31,082 nucleotides of DNA from a virus. The stretch lies in the IMG/VR virus record IMGVR_UViG_3300007538_000109, positions 1 through 31,082 of that record. One strand, written 5' to 3'. The number at the start of each line of letters is the position of its first letter. The first letter of the stretch is position 1. Position numbers and translations under genes: made by a program. A model generated the notes under the pieces. It was given only the letters and a program-made list of their open reading frames with translations. It was not told the DNA's origin and searched no databases. Shown one piece after another: positions 8,001-19,800 of the stretch.

Positions 8001-11000
8001 ACTTTGTGACAAAGATGCAGTATCAACATTTAATATTGTTGATCCTTCCGTATACGAATCTGGTATAGTAACTGCCTGTGGATATGAATATGGATCATAT
8101 TGATAAACAGATTCTGGAGAAATAATTGGACCAGTTTTATGATTCGGTTTAGCAAGTCTGAATCTTATTCTGGCAACAGAATTACTATCCCCACTTACTT
8201 CATAACCAACGACTTCTTCGCCAATTGTAAAGGATCCTTTAACATCTTCAACTTGCAATAATTTTGGTATAACATCCAAATTACCCTCAGAATCTAAGAA
8301 TTGATAATACCTCGTATGTGGTTTTAAGTTAGATGCAGAAAACTGCGTATTTCTTGATCTTGCAAACCTTATTGCTGAACTTTGACTAAAAGAATTGAAA
8401 GATTGAGAAAATCCACCAGCTGCCCCAAAATTCACATTATTAAAGAAAGAGACAAAATTCTGAGTAATTGTCCAGAAATCATTTGGTGGCGATAAAGTAA
8501 CATCACCTCTATAAGAAGAAACCTGATATTCGTTTACATTTACATATTTTGTTGCTACAAATTGACTTATCCATGTAACCTCATCGTAATCAAGTGTTAT
8601 TGAATTGCCCTTCTTTTTAACATTTGGATCAATTAATGTTAATGATGGATCCTCATAGTCTATGGATTCTGGATTTCTATTATTTCCAGAAATAGCTATA
8701 GATCCTTTTAAACTACTTCTAACAAGAGTAGGTCTCATTTCATGATTATCTTCATCAATTTGAATGGATGAGATATCTTTATTAATCAATGAATTATTTC
8801 TAAAATCATCTACAAAGAAACCACTCTTAAATCTATCTCTATTTTCTGCATCCTTTATTTGTAAAGTCTGGGTATTAATTTCTAATAATGATAAAGAAGT
8901 TACTTCTTCTAAATTTTCAACTCTATCTTCAATTAATCCAATATCTCTCATAGTATATCTTCTATTATCAACTAAAGATATTTCAGCATCTTGAGGATCA
9001 AATAGATATGGTGGTAAAGATATAGTTGCAATTTCCATTGCATCATCACTAATTAAAGGTGCTTTTGGTCTTATTCCAGATTGACCTTGTTTAATTCCCA
9101 ATACTCCCAACTTATCAATATATAATTTGTCAATTCTTCCAATATAGTAATCATATGATACTAAAGAATCTTCATTTGGGGCAATTGTTTTACTTAGTGA
9201 TGTAAAATTCCTTGAAGTAAAGTCGAAAGGAGATGCACTATTTCCTGTAAATGCGGATACCCTTGGTCTATAATCAAAGGTATCAGTAGCTCTAACTGCA
9301 TCTACACCTATAAGAGGAATATTTTTTTCATATCTATCATTATCATAACTTTGAATTGTAAAAAGATCTCCATTATCAGTTGCTTCTACCTCATAATGGT
9401 CAAATATAATTAAAAGTCTTTTAGACGGTATAGTAGATTCATTTCGTCTAACAATTCTAGAATAGTCATAATATTGATCTCTTTGTCCACGATCCAAAAT
9501 AAAGTTGTCAGTTATATCAGTGTAACTTCCCAACTGAATATTTGTTATTGTAGTTGTTATATTGGATTCTTTAAAAATAACCACATCACCTATATTAAAT
9601 CTTCCAGAATTTAAATATACAATACTAGCAACATCTGTTAAAGTGCTCTTTACAAATCTAGCAATAACAATACCAGATTTGCTAATAATATTTTCACCAA
9701 CAATAGCATTTTCGGCAATATTTGAGGATGATAAGCATGTTATTTTATCTAAAACTGGATCTGAAGAATTTAAAGATTCATAAACGGCAATAATTTCTGA
9801 AACATCAGGGACATTCAATGATATTTCTTCATCTTGCACTCTAAGACCATAACAATTGTTATTGTATGTTAATCCATCATTTACTGTCGTATTTGAATTC
9901 GTGCCAGACTGATTTAATCTTGATAAATTTACTATTAATTCAGTACTTCTAGTGTAATTTTTTTTCTTACTCTTTATTCCAACTTTAGTTAATGTTGCAT
10001 CTAATTTATATGATCTTCCTGGAGAAAGTCCTGAGAAAGAAACTGTATTATTTGCAGTATCAATTTTAAATGAATCAGAAGTTATTGTTCCAATGTATCT
10101 TGGGGCACTATCATTATAAAGAGAGTATCTTTCGGCATCAAATGCACTAAAGTTTACTGTTGATATTCCCGAAGTATCGAAATCATTTAATGACATAGTT
10201 ACTATGCCAACCAAATCTGAAGTTTGTGTTTGATTTGATTGCAATCTTATCTTTAAATTAGATGAAGAAAGATCTAAAGAAGAAATATTATTATTTGGGA
10301 ATTTTTCATATAATTTAGCATCTTCTTGATTTCTTATAATTGGAGCACCAATTCTAGCTTGATATGTGCCATCAGTGATTCCTCCTTTAAAAACTCCGCT
10401 AACTCCGGTTATATCAGCAGTAGTCAATTGCAAACCGTCTTTTGATACATCAGCTACTCTAAAGAATGTTTCTAATGTATCACCAGCAACTGCACTCTTA
10501 TAACGAATAACAGTATCTGTCGTTATTCCCGTGAAATTTCCACCTGCACTTGTTACTGTGTTGCTATTAATAGTAATTTCCGAAACATCATTTGGTAAGG
10601 GAAAACTTTCTAAAGAAGAATCTGCAACAAATCCTGAGGAAGACTGAGAAACAGATTTAATATCTTGAGTTCCGTATGAAATTACATCTGTAATTGAATT
10701 TGAAACTTCAACGCCATTTATTAAAATTTGCTCTCCAATAGCAAATTTTCCCGAGACCTGCGTTAAAGTAACTAAATTATTATTACTATCACTTCCAGCA
10801 CTAACAGCATATCCATTTGCACCACTGTTTTTCCCTTTCACAAAAGATGTAGCAGGTAATGCAGAAGCAGAAACGGAATTGTTTAAATTTAACCTTGTAT
10901 ATGTTTGTACATCATATAAGTATAAATTCCATTTAGTTGAAGGTCCACTATATGCTTGATCAGTTACAGTGAATGTATAAACTCTAGATTTTCCAATATT

Positions 11001-12266
11001 TACTCCTTCACCACCATGCCTACTATAAAAATCTATAGTTCCATTTTGAGTTGGATGACCAGTAACATTGTTAACCCTTAGAACATTCCCCATTGAAAAT
11101 GGGACGTTTGTTACATTTTTTGCAGTATCTCTTGGTTTATCTACATCTAATACTAAAGTTCCATCGGTTTTTACATCAAATCCTTTTACATATGCCTTTC
11201 CAGGGGAAACTTGAACACATAAAAGGTCATCTGATGGAGTATTTAATTGCTCTGTCGTTTGATTTGCATCATAAAGACCATCATTACCTAACCTATCATT
11301 TAAGGAATTTTTTAGTGTTGGTATAAATGGGACAACAGCATAATTTCCAGACTCCTCATAAGTTCTTTGTGCAAGATATTCACGAATAATATTATATTGG
11401 GTTCTATCTTGATTTTTTTTTATTTTTCCATTATCGATTCTTAAAAGTTCTATAAAATCTTTATCGTCCAAATCATTTAAAGATTTTTTAGATAATGAAA
11501 CACCTATTTTTAATCTATCGGCACCTGGAGCAGCATAATTAGAAAATCCTTTCGCATTATCATAAAGTGATGAGTCATCTTTAGCACCAACTAACAACTC
11601 ATCTATTCTTAGACCTACTCTATATGAAGGAGTATTGGAATATTCATCCAATAACATTGTTTCACTATTAACATTAACGAAATAACCTCTTATAAAATAA
11701 ACTCCGGATTGTATTGATACTGAAGATCCAGTTGAGGTCGCATTGGAAGATAACAGAGATGCAAAAGGAGTTCCAGAATTTATAGTAGTATTGCCATAGG
11801 TAATATTTTTATTTGCAATTAAAAATTCTCCATGTAAAAAAGGAGTAAACTCAAAATCTGATGAAGAATCATCATATTTAACATAAATTGTTAAATCATC
11901 AATGTTTGGATCTCCTGGGAAAGCAACATATTTTATAGTTGCAGTAACTCCAGAAACTTGTCCTGTGATTTTTGTGCCAATAAAATTATTAATATATGCG
12001 GAAACTTCAACACCGGAATTTATTGCATTTAATTTTACGGCATAAAAGGAAGGGTCATAAGTTATTCCGCCAGGAATAACCATTGATCCTTCTTTAAAAA
12101 TATGTTTGCCAAAAGATTCTATTTGATTTTGTAATATAGATTGTAGAGTTGTTAGTTCTCTAGATTGTACTGGAAATCCTGGTTTAAATAAAACTTTATT
12201 AAAATTTTTATCACTATCAAAATCGTCGTAATATGGATTAACGTTTAAATTTCTTTTTTGTGCCAT
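5028..12266 (-). CDS. giant DUF4815-type virion protein (position of T4 genes 9-12)
   Basis: This is a 2412-aa protein. The N-terminus (MAQKRNLNVNPYYDDFDSDK, then VLFKPGFPVQSRELTTLQSI, FGKHIFKEGSMVIPGG) is what I recognise as the DUF4815 domain typical of large structural proteins in T4-like cyanophages. A middle part has RSRNTQFSASNLKPHTRYY, TRGTLVQTFTSI and RRYVDPLAQSFAV with GIFLTGANVYF; the C-terminus has PHAAVYVSNTVNLKNPAKAL and ADFRVLYKLNRAD. A GxGY module (NNGGSGYKVGDVVGIV) lies near residue 1860 and SGA.A-type modules occur at several places. It starts 5 nt after gp8 stops. Its place between gp8 and gp13 is where T4 has gp9 to gp12, so it probably supplies outer baseplate or short-fibre functions. 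I see no homology to gp9, gp10, gp11 or gp12 themselves. Confidence 0.88.
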   Translation of the reverse strand: MAQKRNLNVNPYYDDFDSDKNFNKVLFKPGFPVQSRELTTLQSILQNQIESFGKHIFKEGSMVIPGGITYDPSFYAVKLNAINSGVEVSAYINNFIGTKITGQVSGVTATIKYVAFPGDPNIDDLTIYVKYDDSSSDFEFTPFLHGEFLIANKNITYGNTTINSGTPFASLLSSNATSTGSSVSIQSGVYFIRGYFVNVNSETMLLDEYSNTPSYRVGLRIDELLVGAKDDSSLYDNAKGFSNYAAPGADRLKIGVSLSKKSLNDLDDKDFIELLRIDNGKIKKNQDRTQYNIIREYLAQRTYEESGNYAVVPFIPTLKNSLNDRLGNDGLYDANQTTEQLNTPSDDLLCVQVSPGKAYVKGFDVKTDGTLVLDVDKPRDTAKNVTNVPFSMGNVLRVNNVTGHPTQNGTIDFYSRHGGEGVNIGKSRVYTFTVTDQAYSGPSTKWNLYLYDVQTYTRLNLNNSVSASALPATSFVKGKNSGANGYAVSAGSDSNNNLVTLTQVSGKFAIGEQILINGVEVSNSITDVISYGTQDIKSVSQSSSGFVADSSLESFPLPNDVSEITINSNTVTSAGGNFTGITTDTVIRYKSAVAGDTLETFFRVADVSKDGLQLTTADITGVSGVFKGGITDGTYQARIGAPIIRNQEDAKLYEKFPNNNISSLDLSSSNLKIRLQSNQTQTSDLVGIVTMSLNDFDTSGISTVNFSAFDAERYSLYNDSAPRYIGTITSDSFKIDTANNTVSFSGLSPGRSYKLDATLTKVGIKSKKKNYTRSTELIVNLSRLNQSGTNSNTTVNDGLTYNNNCYGLRVQDEEISLNVPDVSEIIAVYESLNSSDPVLDKITCLSSSNIAENAIVGENIISKSGIVIARFVKSTLTDVASIVYLNSGRFNIGDVVIFKESNITTTITNIQLGSYTDITDNFILDRGQRDQYYDYSRIVRRNESTIPSKRLLIIFDHYEVEATDNGDLFTIQSYDNDRYEKNIPLIGVDAVRATDTFDYRPRVSAFTGNSASPFDFTSRNFTSLSKTIAPNEDSLVSYDYYIGRIDKLYIDKLGVLGIKQGQSGIRPKAPLISDDAMEIATISLPPYLFDPQDAEISLVDNRRYTMRDIGLIEDRVENLEEVTSLSLLEINTQTLQIKDAENRDRFKSGFFVDDFRNNSLINKDISSIQIDEDNHEMRPTLVRSSLKGSIAISGNNRNPESIDYEDPSLTLIDPNVKKKGNSITLDYDEVTWISQFVATKYVNVNEYQVSSYRGDVTLSPPNDFWTITQNFVSFFNNVNFGAAGGFSQSFNSFSQSSAIRFARSRNTQFSASNLKPHTRYYQFLDSEGNLDVIPKLLQVEDVKGSFTIGEEVVGYEVSGDSNSVARIRFRLAKPNHKTGPIISPESVYQYDPYSYPQAVTIPDSYTEGSTILNVDTASLSQSAQGRYSGYLEKGFILEGQSSGATAFVKDLRLITDAWGDLVGSFFIRNPNIAGNIRVENSTHTYKLTNSSTNRRPLISEDLDTLLSFARTQYITRGTLVQTFTSITNTTTIAIRRYVDPLAQSFAVGSTIDVETAIGRNNDDNGIFLTGANVYFATVDEENKPLRVEIRTVELGTPTREVIGQAAYLTPRRYIDDGNGNISEETIIKTSETGDVATRVTFPEPIYLAPGREYALVIISEYSDQYQVWVAEKGKKSVTVQNLPNPDAGVYSSQYAFGGLFMSQNGSIWTEDQNMDLKFDLFKAKFKSSSGTAYFYNAPLDLSNGYKRELPNNSLKTLPKTATIRITPVKKGASDFSDMETVLSPGRKLAGDNNYPGSVAYITGVGCSVFNNGNDVGIITGGTNYGINASTNVGTFNIVGNGKNLTLDVPATTNGTLQIAGLVVNNGGSGYKVGDVVGIVTADTIDRTGKGAQISINEIGGIDTLFVSGMQGDTGSNKAFNVGMGVSYYDDNGVVVSMANTTITGIDNGPTLNSGNYFKVNHFNHGMFGATNKVVLNDITPSAGSATTLTADLASSDVSEISIGSTVGFDIFEGVIVSPNNPGYVKIGREIIQYNDIDIGNKLIDITRGIDNTNIIDHNISDINGNQFSIPVSKYELNGISLRRINGVTLDVSSEGMDISGYYVSVDRSSNGTSRASDDNATSYYSQLSFTNEYQTGGKNANASENIAFTEIIPSFPLILPNDSTSVSGSIRTISGTSVDGSENSFVDNGYEPVELNQVNKLSSVRIVASEVNEETYLSTLPSNKSLTTAIRLSTTDENLSPQIFYLEETGTILQMPLINNPITDYASDNKVNSFKYDPHAAVYVSNTVNLKNPAKALKVLVAAYRHQTADFRVLYKLNRADSSEVEQEFELFPGYDNLRFENDALLTVIDQSKNNGKPDVFVRPSLEDEFLDYEFTANNLDLFTGYTIKIVMSGTNAAYYPRFKDLRTIAIR

Positions 12267-12271
12267 TTTTT

Positions 12272-13843
12272 TTAGAATTCCAGAATAATTTTAACGTCTT
12301 CTTTTTGTCTAATATCTCTAGTAACTTCGGGTCTGTTATCTATGTAAATAATATCTCCCGTCTTTCTATTTATCTCAGGATTTGCAAGTCCGGAATTAAA
12401 AGTAACTCCAAGATTTATTTCTTGATTTGCAACCGTCTTTGCAATTCCAGTAAAATCTTGAATAGAAACCGAAAGACTTCCTACAGTAACATTACCCGCA
12501 GACTGTTGAAATTCTGCAAAAGTGGATTTCTTTGTAACATTTGGATGATCAGTTTGATCATATTCATTAGCAAAATATAGTGATCTATCTCTTGTGTATT
12601 TTAATACTTTTGTATTTTTATCATATGATGCAACGTAACCTTGCGCAGTCCCAACTCCTGCTATTTCTTGATACATATAATCGCCAATTGTTGGTGTGAT
12701 TGTTGTATCATCACTTAACATCATAGAATAAAGATTTGAAAAACTACTTTCGGTAAAAATTGATCCTGATGAGGAATATTGTTCTGGATTTTTTATAATT
12801 CCAACTTGTGAAAAATTAGTGTCTGTTGGAAAATCTTTAGTGGAATCATCAAATCTAGTATAAACTAAAACTTTATCGGCACCTAATTCTTTATAGAGAT
12901 CATATCCATGTCCTTTTGATGGTGGAATAATAGGAATTAATAACGCTCTATCGCTAGGAGAACTCCACTGATCCCCCCTAACTGTAGTTAAATCAATGAT
13001 TCCATACGTATATCCACTTCCTCCAGAAGTAACTGTAACGTCCGTAATTTCTCCAGTATTTGCTACTGTAACTGTAACCTTACCGCCAGTCCCATCACCA
13101 AGTATATTTAATCCAGTATAAGTTCCAGATTTGTAATTATCTCCAGCGTTTTTGATATAAACTTTTCTTATTTGATTTTTATTAATATCAGAATTGCCCG
13201 ATTCTCTTACTGATTGTATCTGCGCACTTGTAGATGTTGACCAATCGTTTGGAAGAATAATATATTCAGTAGAATCAAATTTTATAATATCATTTGGAGA
13301 AACAGAAAACAAATATTTCCATATATATCCATCATCACCAACACCAGCTGATGAAGGTTCTAAATCAGTAAAAGTTGGTTCATATTTAGATCTGTTACCT
13401 TTTGCATCAACCCCAGTTTTAGAACCACCATTATCTAAACAAATATAAACCTTAAACTCACTATTCATCACATAAAAATTTGAATCATATAGTCTAGATG
13501 TTCCTCCATTAGGGGTAGGATTATCTATACTATAATCATGACGGTACATATCATAAGGGGTATCAATATTCCAATTGACCCTTCTTACAACTCTACGCAC
13601 ATCAGAAGCGGTTATTTTTCTACCAAATAATGCAGTTTCTCTATAATGCAAAGAATATTGAAAATTGTCAGTAGGTGATGGTGTATTTGTATCCCAATTA
13701 GATGTTCTTCCAAATCCGGGTGAAGATGGAGAAGAATCAACTAATCCCAAAAATGTATAATAAGAATTATTGGTACTCGTTACGGAGTCAATAAAATTAT
13801 TTGCATTTAATATTCTAAATTGGTCCGTTACTATAGCCGCCAT
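12272..13843 (-). CDS. 8: baseplate wedge protein gp8
   Basis: gp8 is a structural subunit of the baseplate wedge, where it binds gp7 and gp10 in T4. The N-terminus MAAIVTDQFRILNANNFIDS parallels T4 AIVTSKFRTEKMLNFYNSIG; YTFLGLVDSSP and FGRTSNWDT parallel the IFITFGRSEPW region; GDDGYIWKYLFSVSPNDIIKF parallels GDGYVWEYLFEIPPD; the C-terminus GDIIYIDNRPEVTRDIRQKE followed by DVKIILEF parallels GEMIYMENRPPIIMAMDQTE and INILFTF. At 523 aa it is about 190 residues longer than T4 gp8 (334 aa). The excess includes residues about 225-300, with NAGDNYKSGTYTG and TSGGSGYTYGIIDL, the GxGY module seen also in gp14 and gp7. A TATAAATA late promoter ends 18 nt before the ATG. Confidence 0.93.
   Translation of the reverse strand: MAAIVTDQFRILNANNFIDSVTSTNNSYYTFLGLVDSSPSSPGFGRTSNWDTNTPSPTDNFQYSLHYRETALFGRKITASDVRRVVRRVNWNIDTPYDMYRHDYSIDNPTPNGGTSRLYDSNFYVMNSEFKVYICLDNGGSKTGVDAKGNRSKYEPTFTDLEPSSAGVGDDGYIWKYLFSVSPNDIIKFDSTEYIILPNDWSTSTSAQIQSVRESGNSDINKNQIRKVYIKNAGDNYKSGTYTGLNILGDGTGGKVTVTVANTGEITDVTVTSGGSGYTYGIIDLTTVRGDQWSSPSDRALLIPIIPPSKGHGYDLYKELGADKVLVYTRFDDSTKDFPTDTNFSQVGIIKNPEQYSSSGSIFTESSFSNLYSMMLSDDTTITPTIGDYMYQEIAGVGTAQGYVASYDKNTKVLKYTRDRSLYFANEYDQTDHPNVTKKSTFAEFQQSAGNVTVGSLSVSIQDFTGIAKTVANQEINLGVTFNSGLANPEINRKTGDIIYIDNRPEVTRDIRQKEDVKIILEF
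13011..13040. repeat. GxGY-module DNA repeat, gp8 copy
   Basis: This 30-base plus-strand segment, beginning tatccacttcctccagaagt, matches the gp14 copy at 2484-2513 at 27 of 30 positions by eye. It encodes on the minus strand the core VTVTSGGSGY of the repeat module in gp8. A more diverged copy lies in gp7 at 14597-14626. Confidence 0.75.
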
Positions 13844-13860
13844 ATTAATCGTTTTTTAGA

Positions 13861-13868
13861 TATTTATA
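13861..13868 (-). promoter_or_regulatory. late promoter TATAAATA upstream of gp8
   Basis: The minus strand reads TATAAATA 18 nt upstream of the gp8 ATG, matching the NATAAATA cyanophage late consensus. The TAA stop codon of gp7 (13864-13866) lies inside it. It would let gp8 and the DUF4815 gene be transcribed independently of the 12-kb gp7 gene. Confidence 0.75.
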
Positions 13869-16800
13869 ATTGTTTTTTGAGAGCTCCAGTGTCTCTAATT
13901 CCATAGATAGATCCTCTTCTTTGAATTACTGGAAATGTTGTCAAACCAGCATCTATTGTTAAACCAGTAACACCTATAGAAATTGAAGAAGATCTGCCAA
14001 ATCCGCCAGTATTTCTTAATTCTCCCCATGAGAATTCTCCAACCGGATTATCATTATCGCCAATAGATGTCAATCCAGTATTAACTTGAACCTTACATTT
14101 TACAATCGCTAAATTTTGACCAGAGAATGTAGATGTGTCTATATTCGTAAGATGATAAACATTATCTGCAAATGTGGTTCCTATACCTACAGTATGAATA
14201 CCTAAAGTATCCATAGCAGTTACTCCAGATCCAATACGAGTATTAAAAACATAAATTGGCGTACCAATTGTTGCTAACTCATTTAATGATCCTAAAGAAG
14301 TTTTTAGAAGTGATAATTGAATTGCAGGATCTCCACCAACTGTTACTGGAGTTATGCTGGTAACTAAACCAGAATATCCTCGCGTTTCATCTCCTTCCAA
14401 ATCAGTAATATTATCTAAAATAATATCTGGTGATGAAATTAATACTTTTGGTGCAATAGTATAACCAAGTCCTGGATTAGTAATTGAAATAGCATTGACA
14501 GATCCATTTGAGAGAGTTGCAGTGGCAGTAGCAGTTGTTCCAACACCTACAGCGATTTCTGGAGGTGCTGATATAGATACTGTAGGAACACTAACATATC
14601 CACTACCGCCAGAGATAGTAAAACCAGTCACTTCTCCTTCCGAGTTCACTGTAGCAGTCGCTGATGCCGTTACTGGGTTTGGAAGACCGCCGACTATCAT
14701 TGCATCAAATGTTCCAGCAACAGCAACATTTGTATCAAAGAATTTAGCGTTATCAACAAATATTGAGTTAGTTTCTGAAGAACTTACATTACCAATTATC
14801 TTTGCAGTTGGATAAATATATGCTTCCAAAGAATCTCTGGTCTTATAAATTTTTTCTCCAGAGATAACTTTATCAGATTTTTGTTTAATAATATTGACAG
14901 GTCTATAATTAATTTCATCCAATCCTTGACCACTATAAAGATTAGTTTGAACTCTATCTGAGTTTGTAATATTAAGTGTCAATCTTTCATCCTGTCCTTC
15001 CATATTTAAAGAAGATCCAAGAATTTGCAACTCATCACCCAATTCTAAAATTGGTTTTCTATTTGAAACATCCTTAATATCTACTCCATTCGTTCCCTTA
15101 TAGAAGAATATATCAATTTGATCTTCAAGTTTGGGGGCGGTTTTAAATCTAAAAGATGTGCCTCCATTAAATTCATATGATTCTCCGGGTTCCTGAAGAA
15201 TTCCATTAACAAATACTAGTAATAAATTTGCAAAATTAACTTCTTCTGACAGTAATTTATCTACCTCAAAACTAAGCAGAACTCCATCTCTATAAGTTAA
15301 TGGGAATCTAGTCCTCACACCATCTTGATAATTTTTAATATTATCTACATAGTCAAGATCTCCAAATCTCCAGAAAGCAAATGAATCCTGATATGTATCC
15401 AATACTTCTAATGTAAATTCTTCTAGTGGGGAAGACAATCTAGAATCTGTTACTAAACCAACCAGAGTAAATTTATCGCCCTTTCTAAATGAATAACCTG
15501 GTCGTGTAATCTTAAAAGTTTGAATTTTTGCATATGTTGATCCAATACCAACTGTTGTTGAAGCTCCACCAACTTCAACTGACATTTGCAGTCCAATTCC
15601 AGTATCTGTAGTTCCATCAAGTCTAGAAATACCTTTTATATTTAAATTTTCATAAGTTGGTTCTGAGACAAAAATCTTAGTTTGAGTAGAGTAATCACTT
15701 CCTCCATCAAGAGTATCAAATGATAATGTTCCTCCTGCACCAACAGTAGCGGATATATTTGCACCAGAACCAGCACCAGTTGGATCATAAGCAGTAACTG
15801 TGACTAATCCAATATTATTGTATCCAGATCCAAGATTATCAGTCGTACCTATTCCAATTGGTCCAATTACACCAGTAGAAGCAAATGTTGTTGTCACAGA
15901 AGCTCCTGCAAGAGGAGCATATCCAACACCACCTGTTGATCCAAGAGAAATAATTATTCCCCCTCTAGGAATTTCATTCAAATTGACATCATAATCAGAT
16001 GTTACAATGAATGAAGAATCGGTAGCAGATCTAATTCCAGTAAATACCACACTCGATATACCGGCATTATTTGATATAATCTCAAAATTTCCATTTGGAT
16101 TATTCAAAGTTGTGGGAGATTGGAATATTCCATTAATTAATAATAAACCAGATCTTTGAGATTCTGTTGTACCTATTCCAGCAGTGTTTGCTCCACCAAC
16201 AGTCAATGCAAAAGTTCTACCTATACCACTAAATTCGTGAGAAATATCATCGAAGATTTCATTACTTTCATAACTACTTCTAAAGTAGACTCTACCATCA
16301 AACTTTGATGTTGGCAATTCTAAATTACTAAAGTCTCTTTCTTCACCATCTTTTCCTCTAGGAGGACTAGTAAAGAATATCTTATTATCAACAATATTAT
16401 ATGAACCTTTATAAACAGTAGCTACTCCAGTAATGTTGGAGTGAGATGTCGCAGAACTACCAACAAAACCTCTAGAAACTTCTACAAGGGCAGTTGTCCC
16501 TACTCCAGTTATTGGACCTACTGTTGTTGTTCCAAAACCAACATTGATAACTTTCATATACTCATCATCCACTCTCAAAATATCGTTAGCAGCAATTGAT
16601 GATATTCCTGAAAGAGAGAATATTGTTCTTGTTGTACTTATTCCAATATTTCCATTATCAATATTTTCATTCAAACTATATTTTGTGGGAGTAAATAATA
16701 GAGGATACTGAATTAAATTGTCAATTGAAATAACAACCTTCTCATTTTTTTTAGACATTTCAAATTTATGAAGATTTCCAGTACCAACTCCAACAAAGGT

Positions 16801-19800
16801 AACTGGAGTTCCAGATCTGGTAGTAGAAATTTGGAATACATCATTTGATTCAACAACAGCGAAAACACTTGATGGAAGTGTACTTGTAATACCTGCGGTT
16901 GAATTATAATATTGCATAGGTGTTGATCCAACACCTACAAAACTAGAACCAGGAGTGTAAATTAATTCCTCATTATTTCTAAAGAAATGATTTTTGATTG
17001 TAAATTTGCCCGTAGATGTATTTAAAATACCACTATCATTTGGATTAAAAGTTTTTGCAAAAATAGGAGTTCCATTATTAGTCAATTCAAAAGATGTTGA
17101 ATTAACTCTATCTCCATTGTGAGCATTATAATGTTTTGTATCCATGTAATCCAATGAATTTCCATTTTGCAGTCCAACAGGAATATTTTCATCAACATTA
17201 GAATAGAAACATTGATTAAATGATAATACTTTTATTTCCGCATCTACAAACTCAGTGTCTGGATGAAACTCCAAAACAAACTGTTCTCCAGAGTATTCGA
17301 CTCCAAATGTACCTATTCCCAACGTATTATCATATTCTTCGTAATCAGTATTTGGTAAATTACTATCTACTGAAATAAATGCAGACTGTTGAGCATATAC
17401 AAAATTGCCATCGTGTAATGCCATTACTTGATGCAAAGCTTTAGTAGATCCACAAGAAACTTGGACAATGGATTTGACCGCATTAAATAATGAAGAATCA
17501 AGTCCTACTACATTTGTGGTTCCAATACCTACAGAATAATTTGATTGATAAATAGCACTTCTAACTGAATCATCTGGTTGACCGACCGCACCAAATTTAT
17601 AAGTACCAACACCTATATCAGCAGAAGTTGTACCTATTCCAATTATTTTAGAACGAAGTCTAACACTAGAAGATGTATCATTGGTGTATGTAATTGAGCA
17701 TATACCACTATTAATATTAGAATCAAAACTTCCTATAGATTGTTTTGTTATAGATGATCCTTCTGCATCAAAGAAAGATTCTGCCAAGAAAGTATTTGTG
17801 TCATCATGAGTCAAATATAACTCAACAAAATTCATATCATTTGTTGATGTATTAATAACCTGGATATTTGCATATAAAGACTTTACATTTTCAGCATCGA
17901 CAGAAACTAAATCGGTTGTTTGAGTTGCAGATACCAGTTTAGTTGAATCAATTAAATTGACAAATCCAATAGTCGTTGTTGCCACACCAACAGAGTCTGA
18001 GGTGAATTTACTACCCAATAATCTTATATCATAATCAACATTATATGGATCATTTGGATAAAAACGAAGATATGATTCATTAGTAATTTCAGTTTCTACT
18101 ACGAATCTTCCATAATCGAGTGACATATCACTCTTATCATTTATAATTCCACCCCTTTGAACTAACACATTAGTACTACCAGAACGTAATAAAGTTAATT
18201 CAGTCAATTGCAATTCAGAATCGTCTAAACTTTCTATTCTAAAAAGAAGGTTTGTATATGTGTCAAAATCATTGATATTAAAAATATTTACAAATTCATC
18301 AGGATTATCATCAAGAGAAGAAAATTGATCACTAATATCATCAATAGTTTTTACTAAATCACTAGTAACATTAATATAATCTGTAAGCTTTCTTTCTTTA
18401 AATTCTATAAATTTGGATGAATCTGACAATATTTCATAATCTCTAACATAATCAAATTGACGGATACTATCCACTCTTTGTTCATCTAAAATATTATAAA
18501 GTTGCGATACAATCATTTCAGAAGTATCTACACCAACATTAGTTGTAACTGAAGTAATGCCAACATCAGCAAAATTTTTCATTCCACTAGTATGAAGCAT
18601 ACTATTAACAGGAGTAATTAAGTCTTGATATGTTATAGGACTCTTTACGGTGTATGATAGATTTTGATAATAATCATTATCCGATGTTACCTGAACATCT
18701 TCATTTAGTTTGCCAATGTTATTTGACCAACCATCAGACTTATTAATAGAATAGTTTATTTTAAACTCTCCATTATTTAAAGTGCTATCAATTGAACTAA
18801 CAGTAGCAACACTTTGAGAATCTTTACCGGTTAAAATATCACCACTAGTTAACTTATATCTACCTTTAACTTTTATAAAATTGGCATTTGATTCTGTTAC
18901 AATTAAATCTCTTTCTAAATTATTGGTAATTATTTTTTCATCAATTATAAAATTAGATTTTTTCTTTACAAGTGTGATAGATGGATAAACATTGCTATTT
19001 GTTACCGTGGCTAATGAATCTGTTATTGTATTTGCGATACCAGTATTTGTAGAAGTAGATATGCCACTTATATCAATCGTAATTGTATTATTGGGAGTTG
19101 CAGATTCATCTACGGCACTAACTCTTAAGAAATTAAAATCATAATCTTCAGAGTTAAAACCTGAACCATTATTACTATTTTTTATAATACCTTCAATGAA
19201 TACATTGTCATCTACCTTAAAAGGAAATACTGTAAATCCTAATGGTGGTGTGGTAATATGGCAAGTAAATGTGGTACTAGAATTTGATTCTACTCTTTCT
19301 ATACTAATTCCATTTGTATTATTTGTTGTATAAACTTCAATCTCATTATCAGGCAGTCCTTTTGGTTCAATAATTGTCTCAATAGAACCTATAGATGATC
19401 CTAGTAATTTACATTCAAATACACCTTTACTAATCTTATTTTTGGATACAGAATCAACAAGTATAATTGATGGCGGAGATACATAGTTACTACCTCCATC
19501 TGTTACAGAAATGATGCCAACAGTATTGTTATCTTTAACTCGAATTAGTGTGGAAATAAGAGCTTTTGGACGTAATGTTTTATCTGAGGGGTATTCAAAA
19601 TTTTCGTTTATAATTCTAGTTTCTTTTATTATTCCAACATTTCTTGCTTTTGGAATAATGACGGCATCTTTACCCAAACTAGTTGTTACATTGGATATTA
19701 CTGGAAGTTTTTTGTATCCAGATCCAGAAGAAAGAATTTTTATATCAGAGATTCCACCAGAGGCAGTTTTAGATGTTGTCTCATACTTAAGAATATTACA

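Noticed and set aside
16713-16934. Minus-strand 73-aa frame inside gp7
   Set aside because: It lies within gp7 in another frame on the same strand, has a biased composition and no ribosome-binding site.
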